A stretch of DNA of 12,781 bases from ZC4RG29 sp032907565 (GTDB lineage: Bacteria; Bacteroidota; Bacteroidia; Cytophagales; Cyclobacteriaceae). Of the stretch, positions 1 through 6,361 are shown piece after piece. The stretch is taken from assembly GCA_032907565.1 (NCBI GenBank), contig JAJJPK010000162.1, forward strand, positions 1 to 12,781. The letters are read 5' to 3'. The notes under the pieces were generated by a model. It worked only from the letters and a program-made list of their open reading frames with translations. It did no database searches and was not told the origin of the DNA. Position numbers and translations under genes: made by a program. Each line of letters begins with the position of its first letter. The stretch's first letter is position 1.

Positions 1-194
1 GGCAAGGCCATTACAGTGTAGGCGATAAAGAATGCAGTGGCTACCAGGTAGGACTGCAATTCAGTCTCCAGTTCGCAAGCAATTTTCAGGTACGGAATGA
101 GCGTTCCGTTTACCCACGTTACAAACCCAAACACAAAAAACAAAGCCCCGATGATCGTCATCGAGAGGACATACTGCTTCTTCTGGTCAGTCAT
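1..194 (-). CDS. FucP-like sugar/H+ symporter (MFS), N-terminal part
   Basis: This is the start of a gene that runs off the left edge; 64 full codons from an ATG at 194 are visible. The protein opens with a short charged tail (MTDQKKQY) and a first membrane helix of about 20 residues. Then follow the segments FGFVTWVNGTLIPYLKIACE and YLVATAFFIAYTVMALP, which match my memory of the first two helices of the fucose/glucose-galactose permease (FucP/GluP) family. These are inner-membrane proton-coupled importers of fucose, glucose, galactose or related sugars. The substrate cannot be told from the fragment. The gene is divergent from the nucleotidyltransferase at 326, with a 131-bp shared upstream region. 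Family assignment is fairly secure, substrate unknown. Confidence 0.75.
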   Translation of the reverse strand, partial: MTDQKKQYVLSMTIIGALFFVFGFVTWVNGTLIPYLKIACELETELQSYLVATAFFIAYTVMAL

Positions 195-260
195 GCAAAT
201 GAAGGTTAGGTTTTATTTGGGTCACGAACTGGATAATTAAGCAAATCCCGGTTAAAGCTA

Positions 261-268
261 TAATTTTG
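261..268 (+). promoter_or_regulatory. Putative Bacteroidota -7 box for the nucleotidyltransferase gene
   Basis: TAATTTTG matches the Bacteroidota sigma-ABfr -7 consensus TAnnTTTG exactly and lies 57 bp before the ATG at 326. No TTG stands at the usual -33 distance, so the call is moderate. The start codon is preceded by an A-rich stretch (about 302-320) instead of a Shine-Dalgarno site, as is common in this phylum. Confidence 0.4.
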
Positions 269-325
269 GCCTTACATTATTACAGGCCGGTATTTGGTTA
301 CTAAAAAGAAAAAAACGAAAACCCT

Positions 326-1246
326 ATGGACACACCAAAAAGCACGCAAAAAAAGTTAACCCTGCTCGTACTCGCCGCGGGTATAGGCAGTCGCTACGGG
401 GGGATAAAACAGATCGACGGCTTCGGCCCCAACGGCGAAACGATTATGGATTATTCGCTGTACGACGCCATTAGGGCAGGGTTTACGAAGGTTGTGTTCA
501 TCGTTAGGGACGAAATACAGGACACCGTAAAGGAAATGTTCCTGCCGCGCCTTCAGGGCAAGGTTGAGGTGCAATTCGTAATCCAGTCCCTCGACAAGCT
601 CATACCGGAGGAATTCCGGAATGCGGATCGTCAGAAACCCTGGGGCACGGGACATGCCATGCTTTGTGCGAAGGACGTTATTGATGAGCCTTTTGCAGTA
701 ATTAACGCAGATGATTTTTACGGACGTGAATCATTCCGTGCCGTTGCGCAGCATTTTGCAGAAGATAAAGAAGGTGCTCATGCGCTTGTCGGCTACACAC
801 TGAAGGACGTTCTGTCGGAACACGGCAGCGTTTCGCGGGGCTGCGGTGAGCAGGATGCCAATGGCTATTTGATATCGGTGGTAGAACGAACGAAAATCCT
901 GAAAGAGAACGGCAAGATCATCGCACGTGAACCCGACGGCGATATCGTAATGGACCCCGAAACACCGACATCCATGAACTTCTGGGGATTTTATCCCTCA
1001 ATTTTCCCAATAGCCGGCGAAATGTTTATCGATTTCCTCAGGGAAAAACACAAAGAGCCGAAATCGGAATTCTTTATTCCCTTATTTGTAAACCGTATGG
1101 TGAAGGAAGGGCGCGGGAAGGTCCGGATTGTTTCTGGTGGTCACACGTGGTTTGGCGTAACTTACCAGGAAGACAAAAACATGGTGTCATCGCGTATCCA
1201 GGAGCTGGTCGATAAAGGCGAATATCCGGCGAAGTTGTGGAGTTGA
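326..1246 (+). CDS. Sugar-phosphate nucleotidyltransferase-like protein (NTP_transferase fold)
   Basis: This 306-residue cytoplasmic protein has the N-terminal signature of nucleotidyltransferases that make NDP-sugars: LAAGIGSRYGGIKQ at residues 16-29 (nucleotide-binding loop with the conserved G, R and K). It also has GTGHA at 107-111 and INADDFYG at 126-133, whose aspartate normally binds the catalytic metal. Such enzymes transfer a nucleotidyl group from an NTP to a sugar 1-phosphate, releasing pyrophosphate. The base and the sugar cannot be read from the sequence. There is no C-terminal left-handed beta-helix of hexapeptide repeats, so no acyltransferase or trimerisation domain is fused. 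The start ATG is the first one in frame after the promoter. No partner sugar kinase or glycosyltransferase lies nearby, so the pathway is open. Confidence 0.8.
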   Translation: MDTPKSTQKKLTLLVLAAGIGSRYGGIKQIDGFGPNGETIMDYSLYDAIRAGFTKVVFIVRDEIQDTVKEMFLPRLQGKVEVQFVIQSLDKLIPEEFRNADRQKPWGTGHAMLCAKDVIDEPFAVINADDFYGRESFRAVAQHFAEDKEGAHALVGYTLKDVLSEHGSVSRGCGEQDANGYLISVVERTKILKENGKIIAREPDGDIVMDPETPTSMNFWGFYPSIFPIAGEMFIDFLREKHKEPKSEFFIPLFVNRMVKEGRGKVRIVSGGHTWFGVTYQEDKNMVSSRIQELVDKGEYPAKLWS

Positions 1247-1301
1247 AAATCCCGTAAAAAAGTAGCGGTCAGGTATCCCGTCCGTTTCGTATCTTAGTTG
1301 C

Positions 1302-2069
1302 ATGGATGCAATAGTGCGACTTGCGAATGGCTTTGTCGGGTACAGGGCGTTCGCACCGGTTCTCATCGGCATTGCCGTAGTGTTGATTTCCTTCCATCCC
1401 GTTGGCAATGCATCGCGTTCGCTCCTCGGGGGATGGCAGTATGATGCGGGCGACCAGCGCATGACGCGCATATTTACCGAGAAGTATTTTACCATCGCGG
1501 TATACAAAAAATCAGACGGCGATTTCATCAGCACTGCGGGGGGTTCCTGGAGGATCGAGGGGACGAACCTGGTTCAGTTGTATGAATACCACACCGCCAA
1601 TCCTGACCTTGTAGGCAAGGAAGAACGCTTTCCGCTGGAAGCGGGCGACGACGCGTTCTCGCTCAAATCCGGCAATCAAAAAGAAATGTGGAAACGTCTC
1701 GACGATGGCACCCCCGGGCAGCTGGCAGGGGCGTGGCTTATCACGGGGCGATATCAGGACGGTGAGGTCCGTCGACGCACACCGGGTGTCCGAAGGACGA
1801 TGAAGATCTTATCCGGAACACGGTTCCAGTGGATCGCTTACAACACAGAAACCAAGGAGTTCTTCGGAACCGGCGGAGGAACCTACACCACTGAGAACGG
1901 GAAGTACACCGAACGCATCGAATTCTTCTCCCGCGACAAATCGCGCGTTGGCGCCAGCCTTGAATTCGACTTCAGTCTAGAAAACGGCGAATGGCGACAT
2001 AAAGGCCTCAGCAGTCGTGGTGAACCCCTCGACGAGATTTGGACGCGAAGGGAAGTGTTGGGGATATAA
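1302..2069 (+). CDS. Exported protein with two lipocalin-like repeats, function unknown
   Basis: This 255-residue protein has a hydrophobic segment at about residues 16-37 (AFAPVLIGIAVVLISFHP), read as a signal peptide or membrane anchor. The rest splits into two similar halves of about 100 residues. Half 1 starts at LLGGWQYDAG and contains FISTAGGSWRIEG and MWKRLDD. Half 2 starts at LAGAWLITGRYQDG and contains FFGTGGGTYTTENG, YTERIEFFSRDKSRVGASL and EIWTR. Both halves share the order [L.G.W]-[F.(S/G)T.GG.(W/Y)]-[W.R], which suggests an internal duplication of a small beta-barrel, lipocalin-like domain. Similar 'membrane or secreted proteins' occur in Bacteroidota (from memory). The ligand is unknown. 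It lies 55 bp after the nucleotidyltransferase with no evident functional link. The start ATG at 1302 has no clear ribosome-binding site. Confidence 0.6.
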   Translation: MDAIVRLANGFVGYRAFAPVLIGIAVVLISFHPVGNASRSLLGGWQYDAGDQRMTRIFTEKYFTIAVYKKSDGDFISTAGGSWRIEGTNLVQLYEYHTANPDLVGKEERFPLEAGDDAFSLKSGNQKEMWKRLDDGTPGQLAGAWLITGRYQDGEVRRRTPGVRRTMKILSGTRFQWIAYNTETKEFFGTGGGTYTTENGKYTERIEFFSRDKSRVGASLEFDFSLENGEWRHKGLSSRGEPLDEIWTRREVLGI

Positions 2070-2074
2070 TCGAG

Positions 2075-2232
2075 GTGTTGAAGTGTTGAAGTGTTGAAGT
2101 GCTGAAGTTTCTGGTGGGCCGCTAGTGTGCGTTAAGCAGCTGGCGACTACGGACCTATGAAGGAACCCGGTGTAAAGGCACCCCCTATATTCGGGGTATC
2201 AACTTCAACACTCCAACACTCCAACACTTCAG
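2075..2232. repeat. Inverted repeat made of 8-bp tandem units, enclosing a 91-nt loop
   Basis: The left arm holds four tandem units, three GTGTTGAA and one GTGCTGAA (2075-2106), continuing to 2109. The right arm (2201-2232) holds the complement: TTCAACAC, two TCCAACAC units and a final partial TTCAG. Pairing 2078-2109 with 2201-2232 gives a stem of about 32 bp with three mismatches (all A or C opposite C or A) and a terminal G-T wobble. The 91-nt loop (2110-2200) contains a smaller hairpin, ACCCC (2180-2184) with GGGGT (2193-2197). The element lies between the convergent lipocalin-like gene (stop 2069) and ndk; the right arm includes the ndk stop codon (2229-2231). No T-run follows either arm, so it is not a standard intrinsic terminator, though it could still end or stabilise both transcripts. 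A dispersed repeat family is another possibility. Confidence 0.75.
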
Positions 2233-2648
2233 AACCGCTCCAACTCCGAAAAGAAGAAGTCACTTTCAATCGCAGCATTCTCGTCGCTGTCGGAGCCGTG
2301 GATGGCGTTGGCTTCGATGGAGGTAGCAAATAGCGCGCGGATGGTTCCAGGTGCGGCCTTTTTGGGATCGGTGGCACCGATGAGCGTTCGAAAATCCTCA
2401 ACGGCATTGTCCTTTTCGAGGATCATGGGGACGATGGGACCTGAGGACATATATTTCACGAGGTCGCCATAGAACGGCCTTTCCTTATGAACGGCATAGA
2501 ACTGACCGGCTCGTTCCGGGCTCAACGCAGCTTTCTTGAGCGCCACAATCCTGAATCCTGCTTCTTCGATCATTTTGATGATAGCCCCGGTGTGGCCTGC
2601 GCCTACGGCATCGGGCTTAATCATGGTGAATGTCCGGTTTCCTGCCAT
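2229..2648 (-). CDS. ndk: Nucleoside diphosphate kinase
   Basis: The 139-residue protein has the full NDK family length. It moves the gamma phosphate between nucleoside triphosphates and diphosphates through a phospho-histidine, balancing the cytoplasmic NTP and dNTP pools. Visible signatures are the start MAGNRTFTMIKPDAV (KPDAV loop), the region HKERPFYGDLVKYMSSGP, RTLIGATDPKKAAPGTIR, and the active-site block NAIHGSDS with the catalytic histidine. The start at 2648 is chosen because it gives the family-typical N-terminus. An in-frame ATG at 2741 would add 31 residues that look like untranslated leader and overlap the promoter region. The gene is divergent from nrnA and convergent with the lipocalin-like gene; its stop lies inside the inverted repeat. 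Confidence 0.96.
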   Translation of the reverse strand: MAGNRTFTMIKPDAVGAGHTGAIIKMIEEAGFRIVALKKAALSPERAGQFYAVHKERPFYGDLVKYMSSGPIVPMILEKDNAVEDFRTLIGATDPKKAAPGTIRALFATSIEANAIHGSDSDENAAIESDFFFSELERF

Positions 2649-2696
2649 TCTGTCGAGTAATTGTTTGTTTTCCTTCGTTTTCGCCAAATACGGCCG

Positions 2697-2704
2697 CAAA
2701 AATA
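2697..2704 (-). promoter_or_regulatory. Putative -7 box for ndk
   Basis: Read on the minus strand this is TATTTTTG, an exact match to TAnnTTTG, 48 bp before the ndk ATG at 2648. It supports the shorter ndk start, because the alternative start at 2741 would lie upstream of the expected transcription start. No clear -33 TTG is seen at the right distance. Confidence 0.45.
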
Positions 2705-2807
2705 GAAAAAAATCCTTCAGTCTGAGGCTTACACCGCCCATGGATCGGGCTGGGACGCTACGAAAGGAATTTTTTTAGCATTTTTGCCCTTTGGTTTTCC
2801 GGTAAGC

Positions 2808-3875
2808 ATGCAAAATGCACGAGAATTAAAGGTTTTGCTGGGGCAGCCCAGAAAAGCGGTGGTACTGATGCATTACAAGCCCGATGCCGACGCCCTGGGT
2901 TCTTCCCTCGCGCTGGCGGCATGGTTGAGAAAAGGAAATCATACGGTTACCGTCATTTCCCCCAGCGATTACCCGTCATTTCTCAATTGGATGCCGGGGA
3001 ACAGTGAGGTGGTAGTGTACCAGGCTGCACGGCCTGACGTGCCTGCACGGGCGATCGCAGAGGCAGATTTGGTCTTTTGCCTGGACTTTTCGAGCCTTTC
3101 CCGAATCAACGAACTCGGCGAAATGGTCCGGCGGTCATCCGCGAAGACTGTGCTCATCGACCATCACCTTGAGCCTGAGCGCTTTGCTGATTTCGAAGAA
3201 TGGGATGCCACCGCAGCTTCAACGGCCGAGCTCGTTTACAGGTTAATTGTCCAACTCGGTGGTGAAGACAAAATCGACTGCTGCATAGCAGATTGTCTTT
3301 ACGCCGGATTAATGACTGACACAGGAAGCTTCCGGCACAACAATACCACGCACGAGGTATTTGTCACGGCAGCCGCACTTGTCAAAAAGGGAGCGAACCC
3401 TCACCGGGTATCCAAACTGATTTACGACAATAACACGCTGGCGCGCTTGCGACTTATGGGATATGTGTTGTCTCAGAAGTTGCAGGTCATTCCCGAATTA
3501 AGGACAGCATACATCACGCTCAGCCGCGACGAACTTCGGCAATATGAATCCCAGACCGGCGACACAGAAGGACTCGTAAACTACGGACTATCAATAAAAG
3601 ACATTGTTCTTTCCGTCCTGATTTATGAACGGAAAGACGGCAGCGTAAAACTGTCGTTCAGGTCAATCGGCAATTTTTCCGTAAACGACCTCGCCCGACA
3701 GCATTTTGAAGGCGGAGGACACAAGCACGCATCAGGGGGGCAATCTCCCCTTTCCCTTGACGATACGCTCGCGAAATTCCTCAGCATACTGCCCTCGTAT
3801 CGCGATTTATTGCTACAAGAGGGATACATTACAACCTTACCTACAAATCAGGAGTCTAAACAAAACAAAGCATGA
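2808..3875 (+). CDS. nrnA: DHH/DHHA1 phosphoesterase, NrnA-like nanoRNase / pAp phosphatase
   Basis: This 355-residue cytoplasmic protein belongs to the bifunctional oligoribonuclease/PAP phosphatase group. That group degrades 2-5-nt RNAs (and often pGpG or pApA) and removes the 3' phosphate of pAp. Manganese-binding DHH motifs are in order: HYKPDADALGSS (22-33), CLDFS (91-95), IDHH (117-120) and LMTDTGSF (168-175). The C-terminal DHHA1 substrate-binding glycine motif GGGHKHASGG is at 302-311. The ATG at 2808 is preferred over an in-frame TTG at 2784, because the extra eight residues lie upstream of the family N-terminus and next to a near-consensus -7 box (CATTTTTG, 2779-2786). Its stop overlaps the next start as ATGA (3872-3875). 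The C-terminal tail after about residue 341 is polar and unconserved-looking. Which of the activities it has cannot be told from sequence. Confidence 0.92.
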   Translation: MQNARELKVLLGQPRKAVVLMHYKPDADALGSSLALAAWLRKGNHTVTVISPSDYPSFLNWMPGNSEVVVYQAARPDVPARAIAEADLVFCLDFSSLSRINELGEMVRRSSAKTVLIDHHLEPERFADFEEWDATAASTAELVYRLIVQLGGEDKIDCCIADCLYAGLMTDTGSFRHNNTTHEVFVTAAALVKKGANPHRVSKLIYDNNTLARLRLMGYVLSQKLQVIPELRTAYITLSRDELRQYESQTGDTEGLVNYGLSIKDIVLSVLIYERKDGSVKLSFRSIGNFSVNDLARQHFEGGGHKHASGGQSPLSLDDTLAKFLSILPSYRDLLLQEGYITTLPTNQESKQNKA

Positions 3876-4810
3876 GAATCTCAGTAATACTGGCGGCAGG
3901 GATAGCCTTGCTAGCAGCCTGCTCCCAGTCGGCGATACGGGAAACCCCCAGTGGGTTCAAATTTACGGTAGTGAAGGAAGGGACTGGAGAAGTCGCGCGC
4001 CCCGCGCAATACGTGGTATTCAATTTCAGAGTGACGGATTCACAGGATTCGATCTGGGTGGATACGTACGACCGCGGGTACCCCGAATTTTCCCGCATCC
4101 AGGACAGCAGCGCAATTGCCCATGAGGATGGCATCACGCAAATGCTGCGGATGCTCTCAACAGGTGACAGCGCCACGTTCAGCCTAACCATCGCTGAACT
4201 GTTCCGCGACTTTGCACGTCAGCCGGTGCCACCACACCTCGACTCGTCGCTCGTTGTGACGTACGCGATTACGGTCCGCGAAATCGTGAAGCCGGAGGAC
4301 TTCGCCGAATTTCAGTCGCGCATGGAGGAAGACTACTATGCGTTTATGAATAAAAACGCAACGGAGCAGCTGGGTAAAGATACAGTCGCGATCGACTCGT
4401 TTCTTTCTGAGCGGAATATCGTTGCGCACAAGTTGCCCTCAGGAATACGCTACGTAATCCACAAAGAGGGAACAGGGCCCCTGGCCCAGGCAGGGCAGGC
4501 GGTGATGGTCGACTATGCCGGCTACTTGCTTGACGGTACCTATTTCGATACGTCCATTAAGGCGACTGCTGAGGAAAAGGGACTCTTTGACGCACGACGC
4601 GACGCGCAGAACGGCTATCGGCCGTACGAAGTGGTGATCGACCAGACGTCCGTGATCCAGGGATGGCATCACGCACTCAAGCAGCTCAACGAAGGAGCGG
4701 AAGGGACTTTCTACATCCCTTCAGGACTGGCGTATGGCCCGCAGGCATTCAACGGCATAAAGGCCAACAGCGTGCTGGTATTTGACCTCAAGATGGTAGA
4801 TATAAAGTGA
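3872..4810 (+). CDS. FKBP-type peptidyl-prolyl isomerase lipoprotein, two FKBP domains
   Basis: The 312-residue protein starts with a lipoprotein signal peptide; the lipobox LAAC has its lipidated cysteine at residue 17, so it is probably anchored facing the periplasm. Domain 1 (about 25-138) is FKBP-like but degenerate. Domain 2 (about 187-312) keeps the FKBP active-site pattern: VDYAGYLLDGTYFDTS (Y215, F225, D226), VIQGWHHAL (W265), GTFYIPSGLAYG (Y281) and LVFDLKMVDI (F304). A roughly 20-residue insertion follows the FDTS strand, as in other Bacteroidota FKBPs. It should catalyse cis-trans isomerisation of proline bonds in exported proteins. The start overlaps the nrnA stop (ATGA), with AGGAG at 3850-3854 upstream, which suggests coupled translation. 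The location after ndk/nrnA recalls GldI of gliding bacteria, but orthology is unproven. Confidence 0.9.
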   Translation: MRISVILAAGIALLAACSQSAIRETPSGFKFTVVKEGTGEVARPAQYVVFNFRVTDSQDSIWVDTYDRGYPEFSRIQDSSAIAHEDGITQMLRMLSTGDSATFSLTIAELFRDFARQPVPPHLDSSLVVTYAITVREIVKPEDFAEFQSRMEEDYYAFMNKNATEQLGKDTVAIDSFLSERNIVAHKLPSGIRYVIHKEGTGPLAQAGQAVMVDYAGYLLDGTYFDTSIKATAEEKGLFDARRDAQNGYRPYEVVIDQTSVIQGWHHALKQLNEGAEGTFYIPSGLAYGPQAFNGIKANSVLVFDLKMVDIK

Positions 4811-4815
4811 CGCCC

Positions 4816-4843
4816 CAATTGTAAAGGAGAGGGCGTACAATTG
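4816..4843 (+). promoter_or_regulatory. Hairpin displaying a Shine-Dalgarno site in its loop
   Basis: CAATTGTA (4816-4823) and TACAATTG (4836-4843) are exact reverse complements around a 12-nt loop, AAGGAGAGGGCG. The loop contains AAGGAG, a strong Shine-Dalgarno match in a genome where such sites are rare. An alternative pairing, CGCCC (4811-4815) with GGGCG (4831-4835), cannot form at the same time. The hairpin lies just after the stop of the first FKBP gene (4810) and abuts an ATG at 4844 that is in frame with the second. It could tune translation of the second FKBP gene; there is no T-run, so a terminator is unlikely. Confidence 0.45.
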
Positions 4844-4873
4844 ATGGCTTTTGAATCACATAGATACACAGAC

Positions 4874-5746
4874 ATGAAAGCAGGACGGTTTGTACTTTAT
4901 GCAGTGATTGCCCTATCCCTCGCCTCGTGCCTTAATGACGACGGCAGCAACAGCAAGCTAAATGAAGAGGTGAAACTGATTGACGATTACCTCGAGAGCA
5001 ACGGGATCACAGAAAATGTTTTATACGACAATTTCAACGGCATCAGGGTTCATGTCCACGAATACGGAAAGTTGGCCCCACCCCACGATGGACAAGACGT
5101 TACTATCAACTACGTTGGTAAGCTGTTCTCAACCGGAGCCATCTTCTCTCAGGGCGTCATCACCGACAAGGTTCAAAACTTGTCGCCCTTTGGACTTGAG
5201 CTGACCGTGCGAAGCGTGATGACCGGATCGAACGTAACCGCTTATATCCCTTCCAGCAGCGGCTTCGGCCCCGCTGGCGCGAATGGCGTGCCACCCGATG
5301 CGATCCTGGTGTACGATATTTTCCTCGCCCACACAGAACGAACGGCGACTGAAAAGGCGCAGTTCAAGGCCGACAGTACGGCTATTGTCAAATACATCAA
5401 CGACAACGGCCTTGATCATGAGCTTCGTACTGGCGATGTATGGATGACTGTAGATCAGCCGGGAATAGGACCTTTTCCCAATCCTTACTCAGTAGTTACG
5501 TTGGACTACAAGCTGAGCCTGATGTCTAACCCCGCAGCCGTGTTCGACGAGGGCACGCTGACCGAGCGTCCGATCTTCGAATTGATCGACGGATTTAAGG
5601 TTGTGATGCCGATGTTGAACGAAGGGGCAAAGGCAAGGTTTATTATACCGTCGATCCTGGGTTACGGGCCTACCGGGACGTCCTCAGGTGTGCCAGCGAA
5701 TGCGATCCTCATCTACGAGATTACGCTCACGAACATTCATGAATGA
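4874..5746 (+). CDS. FKBP-like lipoprotein with two degenerate FKBP domains
   Basis: From the ATG at 4874 the protein has 290 residues and a compact lipoprotein signal peptide, with the lipobox LASC and lipidated cysteine at residue 19. An in-frame ATG at 4844 lies closer to the AAGGAG site and would add ten residues; the start is therefore uncertain. Two FKBP folds are seen: about 55-153 (VTINYVGKLFSTGAIFSQG, TAYIPSSSGFGPAGANGVPP, ILVYDIFL) and about 185-288 (VTLDYKLSLMSNPAAVFDEG, ARFIIPSILGYGPTGTSSG, ILIYEITL). Both lack the tryptophan found at the floor of the FKBP pocket, and domain 1 also lacks the F-D pair. It may be a chaperone or binding protein and not a good isomerase. It is the second of a tandem pair, likely an old duplication. 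Its stop overlaps the rdgB start as ATGA. Confidence 0.85.
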   Translation: MKAGRFVLYAVIALSLASCLNDDGSNSKLNEEVKLIDDYLESNGITENVLYDNFNGIRVHVHEYGKLAPPHDGQDVTINYVGKLFSTGAIFSQGVITDKVQNLSPFGLELTVRSVMTGSNVTAYIPSSSGFGPAGANGVPPDAILVYDIFLAHTERTATEKAQFKADSTAIVKYINDNGLDHELRTGDVWMTVDQPGIGPFPNPYSVVTLDYKLSLMSNPAAVFDEGTLTERPIFELIDGFKVVMPMLNEGAKARFIIPSILGYGPTGTSSGVPANAILIYEITLTNIHE

Positions 5747-6327
5747 TCCGGATACTGCTTGCATCCAATAATGAACACAAGCTTTCGGAAGTCAGGTCCA
5801 TCCTCGGGCCTGACTTCCAGGTTTTAAGCCTTGCCGACGTAGGCTTTGATGAAGACATCCCGGAAACGCAAGACACCATCGAGGGCAACGCGGAGCAAAA
5901 AGCCAGGTATGTATTCGAACGTCTTAAGATGCCTTGCCTTGCAGATGACAGTGGCCTCGAAGTGACGGCTCTCAATGGAGAGCCGGGAGTCCGCTCGGCC
6001 CGATATGCCGGCACCCACGGAAACAGCGCAGAAAACATGCGGCTGCTGCTGAAAAAGCTGGAAGGCGTAGACGACCGCTCAGCTCGTTTCAAATGCGTGC
6101 TCGCCTACATTGACAATGACGGTCGCCTTCATCGATTTGAAGGCATAGTAAAGGGCACGATCCTGACCGAACCAAGAGGCCATGGCGGGTTTGGCTATGA
6201 CCCGTTGTTCGTTCCCGAAGGCTACCTAAAAACGTTCGCGGAGATGAAAGACGAGGAAAAGAATGCCATCAGCCATCGGACAAACGCCCTGCGGAAGCTC
6301 ACAGAATTCGTAAAGACGAAGGCCTAA
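5743..6327 (+). CDS. rdgB: XTP/dITP pyrophosphatase (RdgB/HAM1 family)
   Basis: The 194-residue cytoplasmic enzyme has the usual family length. It hydrolyses non-canonical purine nucleotides (XTP, ITP, dITP) to the monophosphate and pyrophosphate, keeping deaminated bases out of DNA and RNA. Signatures in order: ASNNEHK at 7-13 (the family's S/T-x-N-x-x-K motif), EGNAEQKA at 47-54, ADDSGLEV at 67-74 with the metal-binding and catalytic aspartates, GVRSARYAG at 82-90, GFGYDPLF at 149-156 and SHR at 177-179. All key residues are present. The start is set by the ATGA overlap with the preceding FKBP gene and by the family N-terminus, so translation is probably coupled. It joins the nucleotide-housekeeping theme of the block (ndk, nrnA, udk). 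Confidence 0.96.
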   Translation: MIRILLASNNEHKLSEVRSILGPDFQVLSLADVGFDEDIPETQDTIEGNAEQKARYVFERLKMPCLADDSGLEVTALNGEPGVRSARYAGTHGNSAENMRLLLKKLEGVDDRSARFKCVLAYIDNDGRLHRFEGIVKGTILTEPRGHGGFGYDPLFVPEGYLKTFAEMKDEEKNAISHRTNALRKLTEFVKTKA

Positions 6328-6347
6328 CGAATCTCCCCGGCGATCGT

Positions 6348-6355
6348 TAAGTTTG
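6348..6355 (+). promoter_or_regulatory. Putative -7 box directly before udk
   Basis: TAAGTTTG matches TAnnTTTG exactly. It ends only six bases before the udk ATG at 6362, so transcription from it would begin at or next to the start codon and give a leaderless or nearly leaderless mRNA. No -33 TTG is found at 17-23 bp upstream, which lowers confidence. Confidence 0.35.
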
Positions 6356-6361
6356 GACCGT

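Noticed and set aside
195..325. Promoter for the minus-strand transporter in the divergent region
   Set aside because: Only imperfect boxes (for example TAGCTTTA read on the minus strand) are found, so no call is made.
2075..2106. CRISPR-like array
   Set aside because: Units are 8 bp, directly adjacent and without spacers; no cas gene is nearby.
2157..2333. 58-codon plus-strand frame starting in the loop of the inverted repeat
   Set aside because: It reads through the repeat arm and then antisense to ndk; its composition comes from the repeat and it has no ribosome-binding site.
2649..2741. N-terminal extension of Ndk by 31 residues
   Set aside because: The extension is absent from the family, contains the putative -7 box, and MAGNRTFTMIKPDAV at 2648 is the typical NDK start.
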